Translations under genes and position numbers: made by a program
NCBI GenBank assembly: GCA_015069485.1
Contig: SVIM01000010.1
Coordinates: 1-52,657, forward strand
Direction: 5' to 3'
DNA from: Clostridiales bacterium
Lineage (GTDB): Bacteria; Bacillota; Clostridia; Christensenellales; Borkfalkiaceae
DNA: 52,657 nucleotides
Shown here: one piece after another, positions 8,901 to 16,884 of the stretch
Layout: every line of letters starts with the position of its first letter
How positions within the stretch are numbered: the stretch's first letter is position 1
The notes under the pieces: model-generated
What the model saw: only the letters and a program-made list of their open reading frames with translations
Databases searched by the model: none
What the model was told of the DNA's origin: nothing

Positions 8901-9911
8901 TATACTTTAACCTTACCTAACTCAAAAACCTTTAACAATACCGACGGTATTTACGTAAACGGCGGTAACTTTACTTCTAACGGCAACTTAAATTTAACAC
9001 ATACGGGCTTATATAACACCACAGTATCAAGAGGAACTAATGTAGATATAGATACACCAATCGAATTGTTAACTGCACGAAGTTACGCAATTCGTGTAGT
9101 GGGCGGTGGTGCTACAATTAAAAAAGCAAACGTTATTGCGGCGGTAGGTGGTGGTTTACGAGTTGATAACGGCAACGTAGAATTTGGTTATAATGGTATG
9201 GCACAGTCAGACATATCTATCGAAACTCAAGGCGCTTCATATAACTCGTATATAAACAACTTTAAAAATCAAGCTTGGAGATATTGTCTTTCAACCAACG
9301 GAGGCGATGCAGTACTCGTTACCGAAGGTAACGTAAATATATATGGTGGTACATATACAGCCGTAAACGGCAACGGCATTTGGGTAAGAGGTAATAATAA
9401 TACTACTGTAAATGTTTCTGGTGGCAACTATTTTGGAATGTATAAGGATAATCCGAATCACGGAAATAATTCAGGTGGTGGAGAATGGCATTACGGCGTA
9501 TATTCACATTGTGGACTTAAAATAACTCACGGCGGTTCAGCTAATGTTTCCGGTGGTTATTTTGAGGGTGCAAACGGCGGACTTATAATGTGTGGAATTA
9601 ATGGCACACCAGTTAGAGCAACAGTTATAGGCAGTGGTGTCAGCAGTACAAATAATAGTACTTCATTTATAGGTACGAATGACGGTATTACAATTTACGA
9701 CTATAGTACTTTACAATTGGGAACTCAAGATTCCGATAGTAACGGACCTTATGTACGTGGTAATGGTGGTGCTGCACTTTGCGTAAACTCAACGAGCAAT
9801 AGTAATAATACTAGTACAATGACCATTTATGATGAACAATGCAAAACTTATACTAAATGGTGCATTAATCATGGTAATGTTTATTCATGTGGCCACATTG
9901 TTTTAGCATAA
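5925..9911 (+). CDS. Giant right-handed beta-helix surface protein with repeats
   Basis: The 1328-residue protein starts after a strong AAAGGAGGTG site. Its N-terminus has a membrane helix ending APILAKYVKE, a SipW-like signal, and then a domain with LADDIENPL and LDLNG near residue 90-105, typical of pectate-lyase-like beta-helices. From about residue 540 to 865 there are roughly ten rungs of about 26 residues built on SYGIYA-x-x-G-x-ITI and ATVTM. Further G/N-rich rungs (NISGGN, VNVSGGNY) follow to the C-terminus. No sorting signal or membrane anchor is seen at the C-terminus. Likely adhesin or matrix component; no catalytic residues are recognised. Confidence 0.8.
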   Translation: MQRNKTFYFAMILLLITFICSVMAAPILAKYVKEQNSSFNDQADFELDYNVSQIFEVRSQEELFAAINQGYTYVQLADDIENPLIITQQQTENLNADLILDLNGIEIQRSGHNPILNIQQNVRLTVTDTSTAQTGGLYNPVGSVLSINGGTLTVVSGDFETGPRYSEYYTYNNEVMNQDQTLDYTDVLGDAQEVNFYKKTDSNTDTKFEEVDGYLMPIIKSYPEPLPDRSTPYEHGNLYFDKELTIGTYNIPADTYCYYHSSEDETSSAVPEDATWYYTYYVYKNSSSNSNGYKAYDYYKNELSSGDDEDDFVQITIFGYEGAISGAENQSVTNYYSAISMQSGTLEVQKGGFFSYWGVDKTACVNAINGTLEVKNGDFSSRIPNASSTANNTLTAKDVDTNAFGGEYFNSFNWSNEANGNLASQGKSTCILSPASGGGASATVKIGTGNLYSSNNNIINLASGSLQIGGGTFTKNVIKNAHNSYDKDNGLTSAINVQSGTLNVSAVNCTVTGNNSSAIHMEDGLLTVNTCSFTINGANTYGIYSTVQGENAFNVISSSFHLNQYGTYKDNQVGVHASGPVKFTGETEISTVGTNSYGIQVDGTASSNASVHLDEGTITATGTSSYGIYANKGSVTINESATVTMDGDNSYGIYAEDELITINKSAQVTMGGASSYGIYVLNDTITIKDTANVTMSSANSVGIYAKDGTVNVSNSASVDLGGNASYGIQVVGTQSTADKTGVTLKQGAITAAGSESFGIHASYGTITIEDTAEVQIAGGSSHGIHAENGSITVNNVATVTMQGASSYGVYVNTGDVNINTPQGSSSSISLSKNNSYGIYAQQGRVIAQNTNVTLSNDTTCYGVYALSNSTSPSTSVELSNSEINVGYVAGATAKNSNTERKASIGVYLQTLCADDYINLTNANIYCYEVGIAMDGGELNISGGNATDPAEIITNTASAIALYGGNLTIADGSNYTITSRNTRSDNQTQNNNAYTLTLPNSKTFNNTDGIYVNGGNFTSNGNLNLTHTGLYNTTVSRGTNVDIDTPIELLTARSYAIRVVGGGATIKKANVIAAVGGGLRVDNGNVEFGYNGMAQSDISIETQGASYNSYINNFKNQAWRYCLSTNGGDAVLVTEGNVNIYGGTYTAVNGNGIWVRGNNNTTVNVSGGNYFGMYKDNPNHGNNSGGGEWHYGVYSHCGLKITHGGSANVSGGYFEGANGGLIMCGINGTPVRATVIGSGVSSTNNSTSFIGTNDGITIYDYSTLQLGTQDSDSNGPYVRGNGGAALCVNSTSNSNNTSTMTIYDEQCKTYTKWCINHGNVYSCGHIVLA

Positions 9912-9920
9912 TATTAAGTA

Positions 9921-9956
9921 AAAAAATCAGGGAGCGAATTGCTCCCTGATTTTTTT
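9921..9956 (+). terminator. Rho-independent terminator after the beta-helix gene
   Basis: A 15-bp stem (9921-9935 with 9941-9955) containing TCAGGGAGC/GCTCCCTGA surrounds the loop GAATT and is followed by a T-run. It ends the surface-protein island. Confidence 0.92.
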
Positions 9957-9970
9957 ACTTTATAGCCCGC

Positions 9971-10046
9971 CGTCATCCTTGAGCGAGCCGTAAGGCGAAG
10001 CGACGGAATAGCCATTGCTACGCAAAGTGGCAATCGCGTTCGTATC
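9971..10046. repeat. GTCATCC element with variable hairpin
   Basis: GTCATCCTTGAGCGAGCCG is followed by GCGACGGAATAGC, then a hairpin ATTGC-TACGCAAAGTG-GCAAT and ATCGCGTT. The related copy near 95-165 shares GCGACGGAATAGC, ACGCAAAG and TCGCGT but has different stem bases. Confidence 0.65.
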
Positions 10047-10100
10047 TACATAAGTAACAACCCCCAACCCTTGCTTTCCCCCCAACCCTTGCCTTGCCCC

Positions 10101-10234
10101 AAAGGCTTCCCCTCGAGGGGAGGCTCCGCGAAGTTTACGAAGCGGTGGTGAGGTGTAAACTAAGACAAAAACCACCTCATCCGGGTAAATCTCACTATGT
10201 TGCGATTTACCCACCTTCCCCTCAAGGGGAAGGC
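10101..10234. repeat. Inverted MITE-like element without coding capacity
   Basis: It starts AAAGGCTTCCCCTCGAGGGG and ends CCTTCCCCTCAAGGGGAAGG; the interior carries TGGTGAGGTG and the inverse ACCACCTCATCC. The right half holds a hairpin GGGTAAATC/GATTTACCC. The two halves are inverse copies of the same unit found singly at 48305-48366. No target duplication could be identified by eye. Confidence 0.7.
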
Positions 10235-10247
10235 AAAAATATTGAAT

Positions 10248-10284
10248 AGCCCCCGCCCGCAACGCGGGCGGGGGGCTTTTTTTT
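10248..10284 (+). terminator. Very G/C-rich hairpin with T-run
   Basis: GCCCCCGCCCGC (10249-10260) pairs with GCGGGCGGGGG (10264-10275), followed by eight T. It has terminator form, but lies inside the repeat block 330 bp after the last gene, so it may be part of a repeat. Confidence 0.7.
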
Positions 10285-10288
10285 ACCT

Positions 10289-10467
10289 TGTCATCCTCGA
10301 CGAGCGATAGCGAGGAAGGATCTCAAAACATTCTTCGTTACACTCAGAATGCCCCTACAATGTCATCCTTGAGCGAAGCCGTAGGCGAAGCGAAGGATCT
10401 CAAAAAGATTCTTCGTTACACTCAGAATGACAGAAGAGATTCTTCGTTATACTCAGAATGACAGAAG
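10289..10467. repeat. GTCATCC/GATTCTTCG repeat block without nuclease
   Basis: Two GTCATCC arms, each paired with ATTCTTCGTTACACTCAG arms, are followed by a second 31-bp tandem copy (GATTCTTCGTTATACTC). It ends ACAGAAGAG and continues into GTTAACACTTCACG, the same junction as at 2355-2371. It looks like a copy of the element around the GIY-YIG gene, but lacks the gene. Confidence 0.8.
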
Positions 10468-10532
10468 AGTTAACACTTCACGGACGCTCCCAGCGTTGTA
10501 TTTCGCTTGCAACTTCGTTGCAAATTTTACTC
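10468..10532. repeat. Mini-hairpin array, third copy
   Basis: Hairpins GACGCT/AGCGTT (10483-10488/10492-10497, one G-T pair) and TTGCAAC/GTTGCAA (10507-10513/10517-10523) are linked by GTATTTCGC, a variant of the TATTTCACT linker of the array at 345-456. Confidence 0.7.
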
Positions 10533-10569
10533 AACCATAAAAATAACCTAAAAAATTTTTTTTATTCTA

Positions 10570-10598
10570 TTGAATAAAGCTTTAAAATGTTGTATAAT
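10570..10598 (+). promoter_or_regulatory. Sigma-A type promoter for the helicase gene
   Basis: TTGAAT (10570-10575) and TATAAT (10593-10598) are separated by 17 bp. The helicase start codon is 37 bp downstream of the -10 box. Confidence 0.8.
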
Positions 10599-10635
10599 AA
10601 AATAGATTAATTATAAATTTTTTAAAAGGTGTAAA

Positions 10636-13600
10636 ATGGCTGTAAAAAAACAAAAACCGCAACTTGATACCATTGTAATCGAAGGCGAATTGCAAAACTT
10701 TGTAAGCTACGCAACCTACTATTGCCGTCAGCCTTTGTTTACGGCTTTTCGCATATTCAACAACGGCGATTCAGCTTTCGAAAATATTGTAATTTCCGTT
10801 TCGGGTAGCACAAACCTTATTCTCCCTGCCGAAATTATTATTGCCCAAATCCCCGCGCAAAGCAGTATAGAAGTTACAGCTCAAAATATTTTAAATCCCA
10901 AATATCTTGCCGATATCGAAGAACCGCAAAATTGCACCGTTTCGGTAAAATGCGTAAACGGTAAAGCCGTTATTTGCGACTTGGCGGCAGAGGTAGTAGC
11001 ACTCCCTATCGACTATTGGAGCGGAATTTTAGGCAATACCGAAATGCTTGCATCCTTCGTGCGCCCTAAAATTGCCGACTGCCAAAAAATTCTTGCCGAA
11101 GCAGGCTTACAGCTTAAAACTTGGGGCTATTCTTCCGAGTGGAGCGGTTATTCCGGCAACGACAAAAATTCCGTCCGCAACGCCGTTGCGGCAATTTATA
11201 CTGCAATTCGCCGTTTAAATATCGAAAGAGCAGAACAGCCCGACCTTACCCATAACGTTTCCACGGGCGACGTAACCAAAATAATTCCTTCAAAGTCGGC
11301 AACGCCCCTTGAATTAGCCCTTTTCGTCGCTTCGTGCTTTGAAGCCACCAAGCTTAATCCCATAATTTTAGTCGGCAAAGAAAAAATAGGCGTAGGTGTT
11401 TGGCTTTACGAAAGCTGTTTTACTTCCACCGTACAAGACGATATGGACGTTATCGAAAAGTATATATCCGACGGTGTTAACAACCTTGCTATTTTTGATA
11501 TAGACGATATTTTTGCGCACAAAAACGCAAGCTTTACCACAAGCGAATCACACTTTTTAAACGCTTTACGCAAAAATATGCTTGAAATATGCGTTGATAT
11601 TAAGCGTTGTCGTATTGGCGGTGTGTTCCCCTTACCTTTAAAGGTAAAGCAAGGCAAGCATTACGAGCTTTTAACCGACGAAAAATTTTCGTACGACGAA
11701 AAACCTAAGGACTTAATCGACGCAGGCAAGTTCGCCCTTGATAAAGCCATAACCAAAGATAAGGCTTGGCAAAGAAGATTGTTAGATTTATCTATGAAAA
11801 ACAACCTTCTTAATTTCCGTTACGGCAAGGATGCGTTGCATATAACGGCGTTTGATTTAGCCGAGCTTTGCCAAAAAATTGACGAAGCGGAAAAATTTAC
11901 CCTTCTTCCCACAATCGTACCTAAAAGCGATACCGTATATTTCGGCTCTGCAGAAAAAAATAAAAACCTTGCCGAGCTTATTTCAATTGAATTAACCTCG
12001 GGCAATATGCGCGTATATTCTTCCGAAGCAACGCTAAACGAAAACGCCCAAGCATTAATTCGCAAGGCAAAAATTTCAGAAGAAGAGGTAGGCGCAAAAT
12101 CCTTATATCTTGCCTTCGGCTTCTTAAAATGGAAAAATCAAGGCGAAAAGGACGAAAAGTACGCACCCTTGGTAATGCTCCCCGTAACTTTAAAGCGTAG
12201 TAAAACCGCGGGCATCACTTTAGAAAAGGCAGAAGATTACCAAGTAAACACCACCCTTTTAGAATTTTTAAAGCAAGAATTCGGCATTGACGTAAGGGGG
12301 CTTGAAGGCAAGGTATTATCCGTGCCCGAAATTTTAGCGGTTTTCCGCGCGCAAACGGCAAACTTAAAGGGGTGGGAGGTTTATAGCGACGTATATCTTT
12401 CGCAGTTCACCTTTGCCCGTTACGCAATGTGGGCGGACGTTAAAAACAATATCGAAGAATATAAAAAGAACCCCATAATCGCAAGCTTACTTTCTAACAC
12501 GAACAAATTAGAAAATAACGCTCTTTCTGCCGAAAGTGAGGACGAAGCAAACCCTATTTCAGTATTAACTCCGCTTCCTTGCGACAGCTCTCAATACGCC
12601 GCCGTTGCAGAATCGGAAAAGGGAACGACCTTCGTATTACACGGCCCTCCCGGCACGGGCAAAAGCCAAACTATAACTAACATAATTGCAAACGCCGTTG
12701 ATAAGGGCAAGCGAGTTTTATTCGTTGCCGAAAAGCAAGCGGCTTTACAGGTAGTTAAAAAGCGTTTAAACGAAATCGGTATAGGGGAATTTTGCCTTGA
12801 ATTACACTCGGGCAAATCTGCAAATAAAACGGAAATAGTCCGTTCAATCGAAAACACTCTTTCGCTAACTGCTACTGCCGAAAGTGAAAAATTCTCCTCC
12901 ACGGCAGAAAAAATAGTTGAAGTAAAAAATACGCTATCCCAGCCTTTAAAGGCGCTTCACAAAAAGCGCCGTTTGGGTGTTTCCGTTTACGAAGGAATTT
13001 TATATTATCTACAAAATAAAAATGCGCCCGAGCTTGTAAATATCGAATCGACCTTCTACGATAGCTTAACCAAAAAGAAGCTTGAAGAATGCGAAAAAAT
13101 GCTATTAACGGCGCAAGCTGCGGCAAAGGATTGCGGTGGCGTACACCGTTCGCCCTTCGATAACGTAAATTTAACCGTCTGTGACGATAAAATTAAAAAT
13201 TCCGTTTTAGTAGCGGCAGAAGTAGTTATTGCCGAGCTTAAGCACCTTAAAAATTATTTAGGGCTTTTTATTGATACTTTTAATCAAAAATTAAGCACCT
13301 TTACCTATAAAAAGTTAGAAAATTTAATAGAAATTGCAACCATTTTAAAGGAAGAATCTTTATCGCACTTCTTTATGTGCAACGAAGAGCAGTTTTATAA
13401 GTTCTATAATGCCAGCGTGCGCTACGATAGGGGAGTAAAGCATTGGCTTTCATACTTTAAAACTTTGCCCGACGTTTCTAAATTCCTTCCTCATATCGAA
13501 TCCGAGCTGGAAAATTGGGGCGAAAATTACCGTTCTTCAAAAATACTTCTCTCCGTAATTAAGCGTATAAACAAATGCGGAACGGTTATACCTAAATCAG

Positions 13601-16260
13601 GCGAAGTTGAGTGGATTAAAAACGCATACGAAATTGAACAAGCAAAGGCTCAAATTTTGTCCAACACAAATTTAAGCAGTAATTTCCTTGCGTTCGGCGG
13701 TGGCATAAACGATAAAAAGCGTGAAGAATTTATGCGCCCCTTATATAAATTACACCAGCTTTGCGCCCAAACCTTTATGGATTACAACGCCGATTCCTTT
13801 AATAGCGTGTGCGTAAACGCGTCAAACGGATATTTAAAGCCTTTGCTTACGGGGCTCGTTTCGGCGGCAATAGCCTTTGTAAAAAGCGCAGATAGCTTCT
13901 GTAAGGTTATAAAGGCAAATAAATCGCTTATTTTAGACGAAGACGTATTCGATTATTATTCTTCTAAATGTGGCGCGCTAATCGATAATATCGATATGCT
14001 CCCTGCGTGGTGTATGTATAAGGCAACGGCAAAAAGGCTTAACGATAGTGGGCTCGTGTTTATTACCGACGCAATGGAAAGCGGAAGAATATCAGGTGAG
14101 CAAATTCTCGCTTCCTTCCGTAAAAACGTTTATAGGAATTTTATACAAACGAATATCCCTGCGGACGACTGCCTTTCTACCTTCTCGGCAAATATATTGG
14201 ACGAAAGCGCCGCAAGCTTTTCAGTTATGCTAGAAGAATTTTCCCGCTTAACCAAAGAAAAAATACGCGCAGATTTAATATCAAGGCTTCCTAAGCCCGA
14301 AACCGAAGGCTCGCTTGCCTTAGAGCTTATGTCTTTCCAGCGTAGCGTAAAGGGCAATTTGCGTGGATTTAACATAAGGGCAATGTTTGCCGAAATCCCC
14401 GAGCTTTTAAAGGTCGTTTCTCCTTGTATGCTTATGAGCCCGTACACGGTTTCGCAATATCTCCCTGCCGATAGCGAGCTTTTCGATATCGTAATCTTTG
14501 ACGAGGCGTCCCAGCTCCCCACCTGCGAAGCTGTGCCTTCGCTGGCAAGGGCAAAAAGCGCGATAGTAGTTGGCGACCCTAAGCAAATGCCCCCCACGGC
14601 GTTCTTTATGGGTTCGGGCGCAGACGAGGAAAATTTAGAGGTAGAGGATTTAGAAAGCGTATTAGAAGATTGCTTGGCTTTAGGTATGCCCGAAAAGCAC
14701 TTAAATTGGCACTACCGCAGTAAGCACGAAAGCTTAATAGCCTTCTCTAACGTAATGTACTATTCCGGCAGACTATGTACTTTCCCTTCGCCCGACGCTA
14801 TGGATAGCAAGGTAAGCCTGCGCTATATCGAAACCGGCGTTTACGATAGAGGTATGACAAAGTGCAACCGTCAAGAAGCAGAAGCGTTGGTAGCAGAGGT
14901 TATTCGCCGTTTAAAGGACGAAAAATTAAAACGCTCAAGCATAGGTATAGTAACCTTTTCCACACCTCAACAGGTTTATATTGAAAGGATGCTCAATAAA
15001 GCGATTTCCGAAAACGGGTTAGAGGATGCGGCTTACGAAAGGGAAGAACCCTTATTTATTAAAAATCTTGAAAACGTACAGGGTGACGAACGCGACGTAA
15101 TACTATTCTCCGTTTGCTACGGCCCTGATAAATACGGCAGAATTTCGTTAAACTTCGGCCCTTTAAATCAGTTTGGCGGATGGCGCCGTTTAAACGTTGC
15201 TGTATCCCGCGCAAGGGAAGAAATGGTAATTTTTTCCTCTATGCGCTATTCTATGATTGATTTATCACGCACCACCTCAAGGGGCGTTGCAGGCTTAAAA
15301 TCGTTCCTTGAATTTGCCGAAAAGGGTAGAACGAGTATTTCCGTAAAGAGCGACGAAATTATTTTAAATAAGACCAGTATTGGCAAATACGTGGCGGAAG
15401 AGCTTTCGCACTACGGCTACGAGTGCCGTTGCGATTTGGGCGTTTCCGACTTTAAAATAGACGTTGCCGTAGTAGATCCTAAAAATAAGCACAACTATAT
15501 TTTAGCAATATTATGCGACGGCACCGAAAACTTTTCTATCAAAGATAGAACGGTAATGCAGGTTCAAACCTTAAAGCGCAACAACTGGAACGTTATAAGG
15601 CTTTATTCTATTAATTTCTTTAATAACCCTAAACGCGAAATTAAAAAGATTAAAGAATTTTTAGATAAGTTAACATCTGATGCAAAGCTAAGCGGTATAA
15701 GCTACAAAAAGCCCTACCGTGTAGCAAAATGCGAAGAAAAATCCGTGGATTCCGCCTATATTCTTAGTGGAGAAAACGACGCTGAAATAACTAAGGTGAT
15801 AAAAGCGGTACTCAACGCAGAAGAACCTATTTCCGAGCAATTCTTAATTAAGCGCGCCCTATCAATTTTTGGCATAAGCAAATTCGGCGTAAAATTAGAA
15901 GGTAAAATGCGCTCGCTTATTAAAAATTGTAGCTTTAACGGCTGTGACCTGTTAGGCAACACCTATTACTTCAAAACGGATAAATTTTTCTCGTTCGATA
16001 AATATAGGGTAGAAGAAAATACTCAGCTTAGAGTATCGGATACCGATTTTACACCATTTGATATAATATCCTTAATAAAGGGCATTTTATTAAACAAGGT
16101 AAGCTTATATAGCGACGAGCTTATTTCGGCTGTTATCCGTGAAATTAAAGCGCCTAGAACGAGCGATAAATTAATATCTTTAATTAATTCTTGTATCGAC
16201 TACGGCGTTTGCGAAGGGTTGTTTATTCGCAGTATATCCGATAGAATTTCATTATCGTAA
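10636..16260 (+). CDS. Giant DUF4011-type superfamily 1 helicase with C-terminal nuclease-like domain
   Basis: The 1874-residue protein has an N-terminal beta-rich region, then WQRRLLDLSMKNNLLNFR (about 376-393), the signature start of DUF4011. The Walker A motif GPPGTGKS is at residues 670-677, Walker B FDEAS at about 1288-1292, followed by GDPKQMPP, HYRSKH, VQGDERD and the arginine motif VAVSRAREE of UPF1-like helicases. After it, FKIDVAV (Asp1609) and ILAILCDG resemble the MTES_1575-like Vsr/PD-(D/E)xK fold, and a DUF3320-like end is likely. Such proteins are thought to process nucleic acid and some occur in defence loci, but no partner defence gene is adjacent. It lies just downstream of the repeat block. 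Confidence 0.85.
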   Translation: MAVKKQKPQLDTIVIEGELQNFVSYATYYCRQPLFTAFRIFNNGDSAFENIVISVSGSTNLILPAEIIIAQIPAQSSIEVTAQNILNPKYLADIEEPQNCTVSVKCVNGKAVICDLAAEVVALPIDYWSGILGNTEMLASFVRPKIADCQKILAEAGLQLKTWGYSSEWSGYSGNDKNSVRNAVAAIYTAIRRLNIERAEQPDLTHNVSTGDVTKIIPSKSATPLELALFVASCFEATKLNPIILVGKEKIGVGVWLYESCFTSTVQDDMDVIEKYISDGVNNLAIFDIDDIFAHKNASFTTSESHFLNALRKNMLEICVDIKRCRIGGVFPLPLKVKQGKHYELLTDEKFSYDEKPKDLIDAGKFALDKAITKDKAWQRRLLDLSMKNNLLNFRYGKDALHITAFDLAELCQKIDEAEKFTLLPTIVPKSDTVYFGSAEKNKNLAELISIELTSGNMRVYSSEATLNENAQALIRKAKISEEEVGAKSLYLAFGFLKWKNQGEKDEKYAPLVMLPVTLKRSKTAGITLEKAEDYQVNTTLLEFLKQEFGIDVRGLEGKVLSVPEILAVFRAQTANLKGWEVYSDVYLSQFTFARYAMWADVKNNIEEYKKNPIIASLLSNTNKLENNALSAESEDEANPISVLTPLPCDSSQYAAVAESEKGTTFVLHGPPGTGKSQTITNIIANAVDKGKRVLFVAEKQAALQVVKKRLNEIGIGEFCLELHSGKSANKTEIVRSIENTLSLTATAESEKFSSTAEKIVEVKNTLSQPLKALHKKRRLGVSVYEGILYYLQNKNAPELVNIESTFYDSLTKKKLEECEKMLLTAQAAAKDCGGVHRSPFDNVNLTVCDDKIKNSVLVAAEVVIAELKHLKNYLGLFIDTFNQKLSTFTYKKLENLIEIATILKEESLSHFFMCNEEQFYKFYNASVRYDRGVKHWLSYFKTLPDVSKFLPHIESELENWGENYRSSKILLSVIKRINKCGTVIPKSGEVEWIKNAYEIEQAKAQILSNTNLSSNFLAFGGGINDKKREEFMRPLYKLHQLCAQTFMDYNADSFNSVCVNASNGYLKPLLTGLVSAAIAFVKSADSFCKVIKANKSLILDEDVFDYYSSKCGALIDNIDMLPAWCMYKATAKRLNDSGLVFITDAMESGRISGEQILASFRKNVYRNFIQTNIPADDCLSTFSANILDESAASFSVMLEEFSRLTKEKIRADLISRLPKPETEGSLALELMSFQRSVKGNLRGFNIRAMFAEIPELLKVVSPCMLMSPYTVSQYLPADSELFDIVIFDEASQLPTCEAVPSLARAKSAIVVGDPKQMPPTAFFMGSGADEENLEVEDLESVLEDCLALGMPEKHLNWHYRSKHESLIAFSNVMYYSGRLCTFPSPDAMDSKVSLRYIETGVYDRGMTKCNRQEAEALVAEVIRRLKDEKLKRSSIGIVTFSTPQQVYIERMLNKAISENGLEDAAYEREEPLFIKNLENVQGDERDVILFSVCYGPDKYGRISLNFGPLNQFGGWRRLNVAVSRAREEMVIFSSMRYSMIDLSRTTSRGVAGLKSFLEFAEKGRTSISVKSDEIILNKTSIGKYVAEELSHYGYECRCDLGVSDFKIDVAVVDPKNKHNYILAILCDGTENFSIKDRTVMQVQTLKRNNWNVIRLYSINFFNNPKREIKKIKEFLDKLTSDAKLSGISYKKPYRVAKCEEKSVDSAYILSGENDAEITKVIKAVLNAEEPISEQFLIKRALSIFGISKFGVKLEGKMRSLIKNCSFNGCDLLGNTYYFKTDKFFSFDKYRVEENTQLRVSDTDFTPFDIISLIKGILLNKVSLYSDELISAVIREIKAPRTSDKLISLINSCIDYGVCEGLFIRSISDRISLS

Positions 16261-16263
16261 ATT

Positions 16264-16884
16264 ATGAAAAAATATCTTAACGCGCGCTTGCCACTACTTT
16301 TTGCTATTGCCTTAATAATAGGCGTAGTGGCAGGCTACGCAATATTTTACTATAATATCAACGCCGTTTGGCTTACCGTAACCTTTTTCGTTTTAGCGGT
16401 AGGCCTTATTGCTTTGCTTATTTACAAGGGCAGTAAAAAGAAGCTTATAGTAATTTCCATAGTTATAGCTTGCCTGTTTTTAGGGGCTGTAAATTGCCTT
16501 GCGCGTTTTAGCTTATTCGAAAATAATTCCGTAGTAGACGGTGGCAAATATCAAATAGAAGGCACGATTATTTTAAGGGAGGAGGCGGCTGAAGGAGCGT
16601 ATATAACCATCGGCTTGGCCACGGCAAACGGCGAAGGCTTAGGTGGAAATATAAAGGCGTTTATACACGAATCGTGTATGGAAGGCTGTGATATAGGCAA
16701 GCTTATAACCTTTTATACGGCAATCGAAAAGCAGCACGCAATAAACTACGGCAATTTTAATTACGAATCGGCAGAAAATATTAAGTACTTTTGTAGGGTT
16801 TATTACGGCGTAGGCTTAAGCCAAGGCTTTTATCCCTTCGGTACGGTTAACAATGAATACGCAGCGTGTTATTTAGTAATATAG
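16264..16884 (+). CDS. comEC: ComEC N-terminal part, separated from the rest by a frameshift
   Basis: The 206-residue product has an N-terminal pair of hydrophobic segments (about 10-80) and the DUF4131-like OB region that precedes the ComEC channel. The frame ends in YAACYLVI, unlike family members, while the next frame, starting 19 bp before this stop, continues with the expected ComEC sequence. It starts 3 bp after the helicase stop. Restoring one A in the GAAT at 16855-16858 would fuse the two frames, so this is probably the first third of one DNA-uptake channel gene, broken by mutation or sequencing error. Confidence 0.75.
   Translation: MKKYLNARLPLLFAIALIIGVVAGYAIFYYNINAVWLTVTFFVLAVGLIALLIYKGSKKKLIVISIVIACLFLGAVNCLARFSLFENNSVVDGGKYQIEGTIILREEAAEGAYITIGLATANGEGLGGNIKAFIHESCMEGCDIGKLITFYTAIEKQHAINYGNFNYESAENIKYFCRVYYGVGLSQGFYPFGTVNNEYAACYLVI

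Noticed and set aside
9960-10262. Minus-strand frame of 100 codons
   Set aside because: Composed of intergenic repeat sequence; no homology or start signal.
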